Shown here: positions 1 to 9,025 of the stretch, one piece after another
How the letters are laid out: each line of letters opens with the position of its first letter
How positions within the stretch are numbered: position 1 is the first letter of the stretch
From: DAOUJH01 sp965248955
GTDB taxonomy: Bacteria; Chloroflexota; Dehalococcoidia; Lucifugimonadales; QGNO01
Reading direction: 5' to 3'
Length of the DNA: 64,000 nt
Assembly (NCBI GenBank): GCA_965248955.1
Contig: OZ252212.1
Location: forward strand, 1,612,001 to 1,676,000
Notes under the pieces: generated by a model
The model's input: the letters and a program-made list of their open reading frames with translations, nothing else
The model's database searches: none
What the model was told of the DNA's origin: nothing
Program-made: the position numbers and the translations under genes

Positions 1-251
1 CCTTCATTTCAGAAATGCTGACCAAGGAGTTCGGCAAGGACTGGCTGGACTCGGGGCGTTTGAAGGTGCGCTTCCGCTCGCCGGTCTACCCGGGCGACCG
101 GGTGGTTACTTTTGGTGAGGTGATTGGTGAGGTGAAGGGTATCACTAACAGTGAGGGCGGCAATAGGGTAAACTGTACCGTTGGATGCCGCAAAGAGGAC
201 GGGGAGGACGTCATCACGGGAGAGGCGTCCCTATTTGTAAAGGCTCCTTAG
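1..251 (+). CDS. MaoC-like hotdog-fold dehydratase, C-terminal part
   Basis: The reading frame is open from base 3 and ends at a stop at 249-251, so the gene begins before the window. The visible 83 or so residues contain a segment of the type RFRSPVYPGDRVV followed by alternating beta-like stretches, as in the C-terminal half of MaoC/hotdog enoyl-thioester hydratases, where the PGD turn is typical. Such proteins hydrate enoyl-CoA or enoyl-ACP. The stop is 12 bases before plsX, so the gene is probably in the same operon as plsX and fabG, which fits a lipid role. The catalytic Asp/His region is outside the window, so activity cannot be judged. Confidence 0.65.
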   Translation, partial: FISEMLTKEFGKDWLDSGRLKVRFRSPVYPGDRVVTFGEVIGEVKGITNSEGGNRVNCTVGCRKEDGEDVITGEASLFVKAP

Positions 252-263
252 AGAGGATACGGA

Positions 264-1286
264 ATGTCAGAAGCAGGTAAGTTCAGAGTCGCCATTGATG
301 CTATGGGTGGAGATTTTGCCCCCATGGAACCTGTGGCCGGCGCTGTGCAGGCTGCCAGGGAGTACGGCTACCACGTGTTGCTTGTTGGAGACCGGAGCGC
401 CGTGGAAGCCGAGCTGTCCCACCTGGACGCGGGCGGCCTGGATATCACGATTGCGCCTTCACAGAGAATTATCGAAGAGACGGACAACCCGGTGCGAGCT
501 ATCAGGGAGAAGCCCAACGCCTCCATAGTGGAGGCGACCAAGCTGGCCAAGGCCGGCGAAGTGCAGGCGGTGGTGTCCATGGGCTCCACGGGAGCCTCCA
601 TGGCTTCGGCCACGCTGGTGCTGGGCTTGCTGAAAGGCGTAGACCGCCCGGCCATAGGCGGGCCGCTCTTCGGCAAGCTTTCCCAAACGCTGCTCATGGA
701 CCTGGGCAGCAACGTGGACTGCCGGCCCATCCAGCTCCTGGGGTTTGGCGCGCTGGGAGTCGCCTTCGCGCGCACCATGCAGGGCGTTCAGACGCCAAGA
801 GTCGGCCTTTTGAGCGTGGGTGCGGAGGAAGGAAAGGGGAACCGCCAGACCAAGGAGGCCTATCCTCTGTTCAAAGAAAGCGGCCTCAACTTTGTGGGCA
901 ACGTGGAGGGCATGGATCTGTTCTTGAATAAGGCCGACGTGGTGGTCTGCGACGGATTCGTTGGCAACGTGTTGATGAAGTATGCGGAGGGACTGGGCAT
1001 GGCGCTGCGCCGGTACCTGCCTGAGGCATTGGGTCAATGGCTGCCGTCCCAAGCCCTGGAAGGAATCTCGGGGGAGCTTGCCGCCATAACCGCTCCCGCT
1101 GAGGTGGGCGGCGGCGGCCCTCTGTTCGGCGTGGACGGCACAGTGATCGTTGGCCACGGACACGCCCGCGCCGATAGCGTGGCGGAAGCCATCAGGCTTG
1201 CCGGGCGGGTTGTCGACGCCGGACTGGTTGAGGCGATGAGGAGCGAGCTGGCGGCGCTCGATATCTCGGACAAGGTGCCAAGATGA
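264..1286 (+). CDS. plsX: Phosphate acyltransferase PlsX
   Basis: The 340-residue product matches the usual PlsX length. It starts with AIDAMGGDFAP, the family's N-terminal signature, and carries GSTGASMASATLVLG and CDGFVGNVLMKYAEG, which are also characteristic. PlsX converts acyl-ACP and phosphate to acyl-phosphate, the donor for PlsY in phosphatidic acid synthesis; it is a peripheral membrane enzyme. The ATG is preceded by GAGAGGAT at a suitable distance. The end overlaps the fabG start in an ATGA junction, so the two are translationally coupled, a common plsX-fabG arrangement. No acpP, fabD or fabH lies in the window. Confidence 0.95.
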   Translation: MSEAGKFRVAIDAMGGDFAPMEPVAGAVQAAREYGYHVLLVGDRSAVEAELSHLDAGGLDITIAPSQRIIEETDNPVRAIREKPNASIVEATKLAKAGEVQAVVSMGSTGASMASATLVLGLLKGVDRPAIGGPLFGKLSQTLLMDLGSNVDCRPIQLLGFGALGVAFARTMQGVQTPRVGLLSVGAEEGKGNRQTKEAYPLFKESGLNFVGNVEGMDLFLNKADVVVCDGFVGNVLMKYAEGLGMALRRYLPEALGQWLPSQALEGISGELAAITAPAEVGGGGPLFGVDGTVIVGHGHARADSVAEAIRLAGRVVDAGLVEAMRSELAALDISDKVPR

Positions 1287-2038
1287 CCCGGGAACGCCCG
1301 TTGCAGGGGAAAGTGGCCCTGGTTACGGGCGCGTCCGGCGGCATTGGCCGCGGTATAGCGTTGAAGCTTGCCTCGCAGGGCGCGCGCCTGGGGGTGCACT
1401 ACAACTCGGCCAGGGCGCGAGCGGAGGAGATCGCTGAAGAGATACGCCGGGCTGATTCGGAGGCGATACCGCTGGCCGCGGACGTCACCGACTCGGCGCA
1501 GGTGCAGGATATGTTCCACAGGCTGGAGGACGACTGGGGCGGCGTGGACATCCTGGTCAATAACGCGGGCGTCAACAAAGACAGCCTTCTCATTCGCATG
1601 TCGGAATCGGACTGGGACGACGTGGTGGAGGTCAACTTGAAAGGGGCCTTCCTCTGCTGCCGGGCCGCCGCCAAGACCATGCTGCGGAAACGGCGGGGCA
1701 GGATCATCATAATATCGTCCATAGTTGGCTTGGTGGGCAACGTTGGCCAGGCCAATTACGCCGCTTCCAAGGCAGGCTTGGTGGGGTTGACCAAGAGCCT
1801 GGCAAGGGAGATGGCCTCGCGCAACATAACGGTCAATTCGCTTACTCCGGGTTTCATCGAGACCGACATGGCGAAGACGATGACAGAGGAGATGACGGAG
1901 CTGGTCACCAGCCGCATTGCCATGGGACACCTGGGTTCTCCGCGGGACGTGGCCAGCCTGGTGGCCTTTCTTGCCGGCGAGGAGGCCGGCTATATCACTG
2001 GCCAGGCCTTTGCCGTGGACGGCGGCCTAGTGCTGTAG
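1283..2038 (+). CDS. fabG: 3-oxoacyl-ACP reductase FabG
   Basis: A 251-residue classical short-chain dehydrogenase. The NADP-binding GASGGIG motif is at residues 16-22, NNAG at 93-96, and the Ser-Tyr-Lys triad at about S146, Y159 and K163 (YAASK). The C-terminal end, GQAFAVDGGLVL, is typical of FabG. It reduces 3-oxoacyl-ACP to 3-hydroxyacyl-ACP in fatty acid elongation. The start codon overlaps the plsX stop, which supports a lipid role over a stand-alone SDR function, although paralogous SDRs cannot be excluded from sequence alone. It converges on the next gene with a 50-base gap. Confidence 0.9.
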   Translation: MTRERPLQGKVALVTGASGGIGRGIALKLASQGARLGVHYNSARARAEEIAEEIRRADSEAIPLAADVTDSAQVQDMFHRLEDDWGGVDILVNNAGVNKDSLLIRMSESDWDDVVEVNLKGAFLCCRAAAKTMLRKRRGRIIIISSIVGLVGNVGQANYAASKAGLVGLTKSLAREMASRNITVNSLTPGFIETDMAKTMTEEMTELVTSRIAMGHLGSPRDVASLVAFLAGEEAGYITGQAFAVDGGLVL

Positions 2039-2088
2039 CGGCGCGTGGGCATGGCAGCGGCGGCGCGATTCAACCGTTGCGCCCTTGC

Positions 2089-3174
2089 TCACCGGCTGGC
2101 CGCCATTTCTTCCGTGGGAAGCTCCTTCAGCGTGGCTTGGCCTACGATGGCGCCTCCTGCGTCAACCACTTGCAGAACGGCGCCTGCCTTGATATGAGCG
2201 GACCGCACCACGCCTAGTCCGATAGCTTGCCCAGTTAGGGGATGCACTGCTACGGACGATACCCAGCCGGCGTCTTCTTCACCGGCCCGGAGCTTTGCTC
2301 CGTTGGCTACGTCACCCGATGGCAGCCGTAGAGAAACCAGCCTTCGTTGTACTTTGTTGTAGTTGTACAGGCGAAGGATTACCTCCTGGCCCGTATAGCA
2401 TCCCTTTTCGAAGTGTATGTATCGGTCAAGATTGACCTCCCAGGGGTTCACGGCCTCGCTCAGCTCCCAGCCGTACCTGGGAATCCCGGCCTGGATGCGC
2501 AGCGCGTTGTACGCTTCTTCACCAACGGGGGTGGCTCCACCATCCACCAGCGCTTGCCATATACGCCCGGAGTCTCCCACGTCTACAACAATGTCGTAGC
2601 CGGGTGAATCGAGGGGGTCTGTTCTGAGCAACGTTGCGTCCGTGCCGTTCAGGGACGCCTTCCGGCTGCCGTACAGTTCCGGCCGGGCCGGGTGCAAGCC
2701 GAAGAGGCGTTGCAGTAGCCCCTCGACTTCGGGGCCGTGCAGCGTCAGCATGGCCGTCCGCTCCGTGGCGTCTTCCAGAGAGACCTCTTCCATGAAGGTG
2801 TATAGCTCTATCCACTCCGCCACGCGCTGCCTGGTGTGCGGGCTTGTCGTCATCAGGAGGCCGTCTTGGGTGGCGAACAGTTGCAGCAAGTCTATGACTC
2901 GGCCTTTGTTGGTGGGAAGCACCGTAGCCGCGCCTGTCCCTTCCGGCAGCACGTCCACCTTGTAGGACGACAGCCTGTTGAGCAGGTCCAAGGCGTCCTT
3001 GCCCTGGACGCGGAACCTTCCCAAGTATGACCTGTCAATGAGGGCGACGTCTTCCGTGGCCGCTCTATACTCGCTGGCTGCATCTTTGTAGGTGGCTGGT
3101 ACTTCCCAGTCCGCCAAGCCTATAAAAGATGCGCCAAGCTGCCGGTGTACTTCGTGTAGAGGTAACCTGTTCAT
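2089..3174 (-). CDS. ygfZ: YgfZ/GcvT-like folate-binding protein
   Basis: The 361-residue product has the two-part folate-binding fold of the GcvT/YgfZ family. The diagnostic KGCYTGQE motif is at residues 257-264 with its Cys at 259; this marks YgfZ-type proteins, which help maintain Fe-S enzymes in a tetrahydrofolate-dependent way. GcvT proper lacks this motif. The frame is open 75 bases further upstream, but ATG 3174 is chosen because a TATACT box ends 10 bases before it and the residues before it are not conserved-looking. It is divergent from the glycine cleavage operon. Function is inferred from the motif; an aminomethyltransferase-like activity is the alternative. Confidence 0.85.
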   Translation of the reverse strand: MNRLPLHEVHRQLGASFIGLADWEVPATYKDAASEYRAATEDVALIDRSYLGRFRVQGKDALDLLNRLSSYKVDVLPEGTGAATVLPTNKGRVIDLLQLFATQDGLLMTTSPHTRQRVAEWIELYTFMEEVSLEDATERTAMLTLHGPEVEGLLQRLFGLHPARPELYGSRKASLNGTDATLLRTDPLDSPGYDIVVDVGDSGRIWQALVDGGATPVGEEAYNALRIQAGIPRYGWELSEAVNPWEVNLDRYIHFEKGCYTGQEVILRLYNYNKVQRRLVSLRLPSGDVANGAKLRAGEEDAGWVSSVAVHPLTGQAIGLGVVRSAHIKAGAVLQVVDAGGAIVGQATLKELPTEEMAASR

Positions 3175-3190
3175 ATCAACGCTAAGTATA
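3174..3190 (-). promoter_or_regulatory. Putative leaderless promoter of ygfZ-like gene
   Basis: On the minus strand a TATACT hexamer (3185-3190) lies exactly 10 bases before the ATG at 3174, with no Shine-Dalgarno sequence between them. A transcript starting six or seven bases after the box would have almost no 5' leader. No convincing -35 box is visible. The same geometry recurs at three other starts in the window. Confidence 0.5.
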
Positions 3191-3268
3191 AGAGTTGCTG
3201 AGCTTATAGGCCAGCGGCGTTGACACTGCATTGAACGGCCAAGTACCATTTTCCTATGGAGGGCGCAA

Positions 3269-4363
3269 TTGGCTGAGATGCTTCATCGCACCGCACTGTT
3301 TGATACGCACGTCTCTTTGAACGGCAAGATGGTCGATTTTGCCGGATGGGAGATGCCCATCCAGTTCGAGGGCATTCTGGCCGAAGCGCGAGCCGTTCGC
3401 TCCGCCTCCGGCTTGTTCGACGTGTCGCACATGGGCCGCATTATGCTGCAGGGCTCCGATACGGCTCATCTCTTGAACTGGTTGACCACTGCAAATGTAC
3501 CCGCTTTGCGCCATAACCGGGCCCGCTACACTCTAATTTGCACCGAGAACGGGGGCATCTTGGACGATGGCATCATCTACCGGCTGGGTGATGAAGAGTA
3601 CATGCTGATATGCAATGCGGCCAACAGAGAGGACGTGTGGAGCACCTTGTCGATGTGGCGCGACACCAAGTTCCGGAACGTCATGATGGGTGACCGCACC
3701 TTCCAGGTGGGCATGATCGCCTTCCAGGGCCCGCTGGCTGCTGAAACCATGGATAAACTTGCGCCGGGCTTATCCCAATCGCTGAGGCCGTTTCGCATTG
3801 CCAGGGTGGAGATGGACGGCATGTCCGCCTACGTAGCCAGGACCGGATATACCGGGGAGGACGGATTCGAGATAATGCCGGACGCCGCGCAAAGCGCCGT
3901 TCTGTGGCAGCGACTGATGGAGATGGGCGCCGTCCCCTGCGGCTTGGGCGCCAGGGACGTGTTGCGACTGGAAGCGAGCCTGCTATTGCATGGGTCGGAC
4001 ATGGACGCTACGGTGAATCCGTTGGAGGCTGGACTGGAGAGATTCGTACATACGGATAAAGAGTCCATTTATTCAGCGGCGTTGCAACGCAGCATGGAAG
4101 AAGGCTTAAAGCGAAAGCTGGTGGGCATTAGCATGGTTGGCAGGGGAGTGCCCAGGCACGGGTACCGGATCCTCAGCGAGGGGTCTGAAATCGGCGTGGT
4201 GACCAGCGGAGGCTATTCCCCTTCGCTTGACAGCTATATTGGCTTGGGATATGTTCAAACGGATATGGCTTCTCCGGGCGCAAGGCTTGACGTAGACGTG
4301 CGTGGCAGGGTGGTGGAGGCCAGGGTTGTCGACCTTCCGTTCTATTCCCGTAGGAGGACCTGA
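3269..4363 (+). CDS. gcvT: Glycine cleavage T-protein (aminomethyltransferase)
   Basis: A 364-residue T-protein: it moves the methylene group from aminomethyl-lipoyl-H-protein to tetrahydrofolate and releases ammonia. Family features are LFDVSHMGRI near residue 50, GGILDDGIIYR at 95-105 containing the catalytic Asp pair, and GYTGEDGFE. A TTG start is preferred: GGAGGG at 3258-3263 is 5 bases before it, whereas the ATG at 3278 would be 14 bases away. It is the first gene of gcvT-gcvH-gcvPA-gcvPB, and its stop overlaps the gcvH start (TGATG). No glycine riboswitch is visible in the short divergent region upstream. Confidence 0.93.
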   Translation: MAEMLHRTALFDTHVSLNGKMVDFAGWEMPIQFEGILAEARAVRSASGLFDVSHMGRIMLQGSDTAHLLNWLTTANVPALRHNRARYTLICTENGGILDDGIIYRLGDEEYMLICNAANREDVWSTLSMWRDTKFRNVMMGDRTFQVGMIAFQGPLAAETMDKLAPGLSQSLRPFRIARVEMDGMSAYVARTGYTGEDGFEIMPDAAQSAVLWQRLMEMGAVPCGLGARDVLRLEASLLLHGSDMDATVNPLEAGLERFVHTDKESIYSAALQRSMEEGLKRKLVGISMVGRGVPRHGYRILSEGSEIGVVTSGGYSPSLDSYIGLGYVQTDMASPGARLDVDVRGRVVEARVVDLPFYSRRRT

Positions 4364-4749
4364 TGCATCCCACCGATAGGCGCTACTCCAAGGAGCACGA
4401 ATGGGTCCTGATCGAAAGCGAAGGCCGGGCCGTAGTGGGCATCACTCAGTTTGCGCAAGACCAGCTGGGTGACGTTGTTTATGTGGACTTGCCTGACGCC
4501 GGCGTCGCCGTTGAGCAGTTTCAGAAACTGGGAGAGATAGAGTCCGTGAAAGCCGTATCGGACCTGTTCAGCCCGCTGTCCGGAGAAGTGGTTGAAGCCA
4601 ACAAAGACCTGGAAAACAAGCCGGAACTGGTTAATGAGGACCCATACGCCGGCGGCTGGATGGTTCGCATAGCTGGCATAGACCAGGCCCAGCTGGACAA
4701 CCTTCTCAGTGCTGAAGAGTACGAAAGCTACCTTTCGGAGTTAGAGTAG
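4363..4749 (+). CDS. gcvH: Glycine cleavage H-protein
   Basis: A 128-residue lipoyl carrier. The lipoylation site is K63 in the ESVKAVSDLFSP segment, and the N-terminus YSKEHEWV is typical. H-protein shuttles the aminomethyl intermediate between the P, T and L proteins. The ATG shares bases with the gcvT stop codon, so translation is probably coupled. The C-terminus LSAEEYESYL is also typical of the family. No lipoate ligase or synthase gene is present in the window, and no L-protein (dihydrolipoyl dehydrogenase) gene, so those must be elsewhere. Confidence 0.97.
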   Translation: MHPTDRRYSKEHEWVLIESEGRAVVGITQFAQDQLGDVVYVDLPDAGVAVEQFQKLGEIESVKAVSDLFSPLSGEVVEANKDLENKPELVNEDPYAGGWMVRIAGIDQAQLDNLLSAEEYESYLSELE

Positions 4750-4757
4750 TAGTCCGG

Positions 4758-6080
4758 ATGGAGAACGTCCCCCTTCAACACCCGTACATACCCAATACCA
4801 TCGCCGATCGCCAGGAGATGCTCCAGGCAATCGGCGTTTCGTCTGTTCGCGATCTGTTCCAGGACATACCGGAAGGCTATCGACAGCCTTCGCTGAACAT
4901 TCCGCCGGCTTTGTCGGAATTGGAGCTTGGTCAAGAGCTGCAAGCGCTTGCCGGTGAGAACAGCCATGCATTCCAAGGCCCCTGCTTCTTGGGCGCAGGG
5001 GCTTATCGTCACTTCATACCGGCAACCGTACAATCCATTGCCAGTCGAGGAGAGTTCCTCACGGCGTATACTCCCTATCAGCCGGAGGTAAGCCAGGGCA
5101 CCTTGAGAGCTGCCTACGAATTTCAGACCATGGTCAGCCAGCTGTTGGATATGGACGTGGCCAATGCCGGCATGTACGACGGCGCCAGTAGCCTGGCAGA
5201 GGGCGCTCTAATGGCCTGTAGGGTGAAGCGCCGATACAAGGTGGCGTATCTTGACACCGTCTCTCCTTCTTATATTGAGGTATTGAGGACGTATACCCGT
5301 CCCCAAGGTGTTGCGATATATCCGGTGGAGCAGAATTCACCCGGCTTGGAACCGGATACGGCGTGTATCGTTGTACAGAGTCCCAATTTCTTTGGCTATA
5401 TGGAGGACGTGGAGGGCATTGTGAGGACTGCTCACGACGCGGGTGCTCTGGCGGTGGCCTCCACGGATCCAATAGCCGCCGCCATGTTCAAGCCCCCCGG
5501 CAGCTACGGTGCGGATATAGTTGCCGCGGAGGGCCAGCCCCTTGGGGTTCCCGTCAGCTTTGGCGGCCCTTACGTGGGCCTGTTCACCTGCCGGAGTGAG
5601 TTTGTCCGCCAGATGCCCGGACGGATTGTGGGGAGGACGGTGGATACGCAAGGACGGACGGCGTATGTACTGACTCTCCAGGCAAGGGAGCAGCACATAC
5701 GCCGGGAGCGCGCCACCTCCAACATATGCACTTCCACCGCTCTGATTGCCCTCATGACTACGGTCTATACGGCTACGCTGGGCAAGCACGGCATTAGGGA
5801 GGTCGCCGAGCTCTGCTATCACAAGGCACACTACGCCGCGTCTCTCATGGAGCGAATACCGGGCTATTCACTGCCTCTGAAGGGTACATTCTTCCAGGAG
5901 TTCGTGGTGCAGTGCCCCAGACCACCTTCGGAGATCAACGCCGCTCTTTGGGAGCGGGGAATCATCGGAGGGCTGGACGTCAGCGACCAGGTGCCCAATG
6001 GGCTGCTCATCTGTGTCACGGAAGTCAACTCAAAGGAAGAGATAGAGGATTTGGTTCAGGCCTTATCGGAGATCGCTTAG
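4758..6080 (+). CDS. gcvPA: Glycine dehydrogenase (decarboxylating) subunit 1
   Basis: A 440-residue protein matching the N-terminal half of the P-protein, as found in organisms with a split two-subunit enzyme. Typical segments are HPYIPNT at the start, FLGAGAYRHFIPATV, the YTPYQPEVSQGTLRAAYEFQTM stretch (about residue 95 on) and RREKATSN-like RRERATSNICT. With subunit 2 it decarboxylates glycine and loads the H-protein. The start is 8 bases after the gcvH stop without a strong ribosome-binding site. The PLP-binding lysine is in the partner subunit, so this protein alone would not be active. Confidence 0.95.
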   Translation: MENVPLQHPYIPNTIADRQEMLQAIGVSSVRDLFQDIPEGYRQPSLNIPPALSELELGQELQALAGENSHAFQGPCFLGAGAYRHFIPATVQSIASRGEFLTAYTPYQPEVSQGTLRAAYEFQTMVSQLLDMDVANAGMYDGASSLAEGALMACRVKRRYKVAYLDTVSPSYIEVLRTYTRPQGVAIYPVEQNSPGLEPDTACIVVQSPNFFGYMEDVEGIVRTAHDAGALAVASTDPIAAAMFKPPGSYGADIVAAEGQPLGVPVSFGGPYVGLFTCRSEFVRQMPGRIVGRTVDTQGRTAYVLTLQAREQHIRRERATSNICTSTALIALMTTVYTATLGKHGIREVAELCYHKAHYAASLMERIPGYSLPLKGTFFQEFVVQCPRPPSEINAALWERGIIGGLDVSDQVPNGLLICVTEVNSKEEIEDLVQALSEIA

Positions 6081-6084
6081 CAGA

Positions 6085-7560
6085 ATGGCAATTGAAAGCA
6101 GAATGGAAATCGCCGACTCAGGTATGCTGATGGACCGTAGCGCAGCGGGACGTCGCGGCATAATCATGCCCGCGCTTGACGTCGACGAGCAGCCCCTGCC
6201 TGATGCTAGCTTACTGAGGGAGGACCTGGAGTTGCCGGAGGTTTCTCAGCCTGAGGTAGTGCGATACTTCACCAGGCTCAGCCAGCTCAACTACTCCATC
6301 GATACCAATTTCTATCCGCTGGGCAGTTGCACCATGAAGTACAACCCCAAGATAAACGATATGGTGGCGTCTTTGCCCGGTATGGCCCATCTTCATCCCA
6401 TGAATGCCGCCGAGCTTTCTCAGGGGGCTTTGAAGGTCATGTACAGGCTGCAGCAGTACCTTGCCGATATAACTGGTACAAAAGCCACCAGCCTGGCCTC
6501 CATGGCCGGCGCTCAAGGGGAGCTGGCCGGGGTACTGATGATACGTGCTTATCATGACAGCAGAGGTGATGAAAAACGAAGGCTCATGCTGATACCTGAT
6601 AGCGCGCACGGCACAAATCCGGCGTCTGCGACTATGGGCGGGTTCGAGGTCAAGGCCATTCCTTCCGACGACCGCGGCAACATGGACATTGCCGCTTTGA
6701 AAGAGTCGGTAGGTGAAGATTTGGCCGGCATTATGCTCACTTTGCCCAGTACGTTGGGCCTGTTTGAAACGGACATTCTGGAAATATGCGACGCAGTGCA
6801 CAAAGCCGGAGGACTTGTCTACGGCGACGGCGCTAACATGAACGCTATTTTGGGCCAGACCAAGCTGGGCGACTTGGGATTCGACGTTGTTCACATCAAT
6901 CTTCACAAGACCTTCAGTACGCCGCACGGCGGCGGCGGGCCCGGCGCCGGACCTGTATCGGTGGGGGACAAGCTTGCGCCGTTCTTACCGGCGCCGGTGG
7001 TGGTGAGGGAAGAATCGTCTCAGGGTGAGCGGTACATTCTGGGAGCCGCGCCGCATACCATAGGCAAGTTGGGTGCGTTCCACGGGAACTTCGGTGTGCT
7101 GGTGAGGGCGTACGCTTACATCCGCTCGTTGGGCGCGGACGGCCTTCGCCAGATCAGCGAAAATGCGGTTATCAACGCCAACTATCTATTGGCCAAACTG
7201 GGGTCCGCTTACGACCTTTCCTACGATCGTCTCTGCATGCATGAAGTCGTGTTGTCCGCAAGCCGCCAGAAGAAGAACGGAGTGCGAGGCTTGGATATTG
7301 CCAAGAGGTTGTTGGATTACGGTTTTCACGCGCCAACCATGTACTTCCCGCTCATTGTGGACGAAGCCCTGATGGTTGAACCCACAGAGTCGGAAAGCAA
7401 GGAGACGTTGGACGCTTTCATAGACGCAATGCTCCGCATAGCGCGTGAGGCTGAGGAGGACCCCGATCTTCTCCACAACGCCCCGCACACAACCCCGGTA
7501 TCTCGCTTGGATGAGGCCCGTGCTGCACGCCAGCCGGACCTCAGGTGGCGACCGGTTTAG
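6085..7560 (+). CDS. gcvPB: Glycine dehydrogenase (decarboxylating) subunit 2
   Basis: A 491-residue P-protein C-terminal half. The PLP lysine is K275 in NLHKTFSTPHGGGGPG, and the upstream PLGSCTMKYNPK and DSAHGTNPASA motifs are diagnostic. It forms the PLP-dependent decarboxylase with gcvPA. The start lies 4 bases after the gcvPA stop; GGAGAT at 6068-6073 is 11 bases upstream of ATG 6085. An internal ATG at 6103 is a possible alternative and would shorten the product by six residues. It is followed at 22 bases by the glmL-like gene, probably in the same transcript. Confidence 0.95.
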   Translation: MAIESRMEIADSGMLMDRSAAGRRGIIMPALDVDEQPLPDASLLREDLELPEVSQPEVVRYFTRLSQLNYSIDTNFYPLGSCTMKYNPKINDMVASLPGMAHLHPMNAAELSQGALKVMYRLQQYLADITGTKATSLASMAGAQGELAGVLMIRAYHDSRGDEKRRLMLIPDSAHGTNPASATMGGFEVKAIPSDDRGNMDIAALKESVGEDLAGIMLTLPSTLGLFETDILEICDAVHKAGGLVYGDGANMNAILGQTKLGDLGFDVVHINLHKTFSTPHGGGGPGAGPVSVGDKLAPFLPAPVVVREESSQGERYILGAAPHTIGKLGAFHGNFGVLVRAYAYIRSLGADGLRQISENAVINANYLLAKLGSAYDLSYDRLCMHEVVLSASRQKKNGVRGLDIAKRLLDYGFHAPTMYFPLIVDEALMVEPTESESKETLDAFIDAMLRIAREAEEDPDLLHNAPHTTPVSRLDEARAARQPDLRWRPV

Positions 7561-7582
7561 CCAAGCCAGTGTAAGGTGCTGT

Positions 7583-9010
7583 ATGTCTCTGGCTCTCCTC
7601 ATAGATTTTGGCAGTACATATACCAAAGTCACGGCGGTAGATCTTGAAACAGACCGTTCCATAGGTAGGGCGCAGGCGCCCAGTACGGTGGACACGGACG
7701 TGCTCCAAGGCCTATTCCGGGCGCTGGAAATACTCAAAGCCCAGGTAAACCTGGACAACGTCTCGCTCAAGCTAGCCTCCTCCAGCGCTGCCGGTGGTCT
7801 GCGCATGGTCGCCGTGGGCCTCATTGCCAGGCTGACCTCGGAAGCCGCCAACCGGGCGGCTCTTGGCGCTGGCGCCAAAGTGATCGACGTGTTTGACAGA
7901 GCATTGAACCACCGGAAAGTCAGGCAGTTGGAAGAGATAAATCCAGACATCATACTCCTGGCCGGCGGTGTGGACGGCGGCAATAGAGAGGTCATCCTGC
8001 AAAATGCCCAGCAAATAGCGTCCTCCAAAGCGAAGGCGCCTGTGGTCGTCGCTGGCAATGTGGACGCAAGCGATGAAGTAAGCCGGGTATTGAGACAAGG
8101 CGGGCATCAGACGTACCTGTGTCAAAACGTGATGCCGGAGATGAACACCCTCAACGTTGATTCCGCCAGGGAGATGATTCGCGAGGTCTTCGTCAAACAC
8201 ATCGTAGAGGCCAAGGGTCTGGAACGTGCCGTTGATTATGTGGGCAATCTGGTAATGCCCACGCCAATGGCCGTGCTCAAAATAACGGATCTCTTGGCCT
8301 CGGGCACTGAGACGGAGCCGGGAATTGGCGACACAATGGTCATAGACGTAGGCGGCGCCACCACGGATGTCCATACCGCAGCCAGCGGCCTGCCGGTGGA
8401 GGCGGACGTCAGGATGATGGGCCTTGACGAGCCGTTTGCCAAACGGACCGTGGAAGGCGACCTTGGGTTGCGCGTCAGCGCCAGATCTTTGATAGATGCC
8501 GTGAGTCGTAGCATAATGCCCAGGAACATTCGAATGGCGCTGGAGAGCAACGAAGCCCTTCTGCGCATGGAATACCTCACCGCCAATATCTCCACTTTGC
8601 CCCACGTCTCAGATGAATGGGAAATGGATACAAAGATGGCCGCGGCCGCCTCTTTCATTGCCGCGGAGCGCCATGCCGGCCGGCTGGAAACGGCCAGGAC
8701 CGACTTTGGCACAACCGTTATGGCGCAGAGGGGTAAAGACCTCACCCAGGTGGGGACGCTGATAGGCACCGGCGGCGTTCTTGCCTTTGGGCGCAATCCG
8801 GAGATCATACTGGCCGAATGCCTGTTCGATCGCAGCGACCCGTTTTCCCTGCGGCCCAAACGTCCGCGGCTTATGGTGGACGCTGGCTATATGATGTACG
8901 CCGGCGGTCTGCTCTCCACGGTATATCCGGACAAAGCGATACGGTTGGTGAAGAGCTCCCTAAGGCCTGTGGAGCTGCCCAAGGAATACCTGGTGACCGG
9001 CGATGCGTAG
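7583..9010 (+). CDS. glmL: Glutamate mutase accessory protein GlmL/MutL family
   Basis: A 475-residue protein with an actin/Hsp70-type ATPase core: LIDFGSTYTKV at the N-terminus is phosphate loop 1, DIILLAGGVDGGN is the middle loop and MVIDVGGATTDVH is phosphate loop 2. This arrangement marks the GlmL/MutL family, named after a gene beside the B12-dependent glutamate mutase, where it may act as a reactivase or chaperone. The ATG at 7583 is chosen because AAGGTG lies four bases upstream; a longer in-frame version would overlap gcvPB. No mutase subunits are near, so the partner enzyme is unknown. Cotranscription with the glycine cleavage genes is likely. Confidence 0.8.
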   Translation: MSLALLIDFGSTYTKVTAVDLETDRSIGRAQAPSTVDTDVLQGLFRALEILKAQVNLDNVSLKLASSSAAGGLRMVAVGLIARLTSEAANRAALGAGAKVIDVFDRALNHRKVRQLEEINPDIILLAGGVDGGNREVILQNAQQIASSKAKAPVVVAGNVDASDEVSRVLRQGGHQTYLCQNVMPEMNTLNVDSAREMIREVFVKHIVEAKGLERAVDYVGNLVMPTPMAVLKITDLLASGTETEPGIGDTMVIDVGGATTDVHTAASGLPVEADVRMMGLDEPFAKRTVEGDLGLRVSARSLIDAVSRSIMPRNIRMALESNEALLRMEYLTANISTLPHVSDEWEMDTKMAAAASFIAAERHAGRLETARTDFGTTVMAQRGKDLTQVGTLIGTGGVLAFGRNPEIILAECLFDRSDPFSLRPKRPRLMVDAGYMMYAGGLLSTVYPDKAIRLVKSSLRPVELPKEYLVTGDA

Positions 9011-9025
9011 TTGAGGGAATAGGGT

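Noticed and set aside
3175..3268. Glycine riboswitch upstream of gcvT
   Set aside because: Only about 90 bases separate the divergent genes, too short for a tandem glycine riboswitch, and no such core motifs are present.
7445..7583. Longer N-terminus for the GlmL-like protein
   Set aside because: It would overlap gcvPB by more than 100 bases and lacks family resemblance; ATG 7583 has a ribosome-binding site and starts the ATPase motif.
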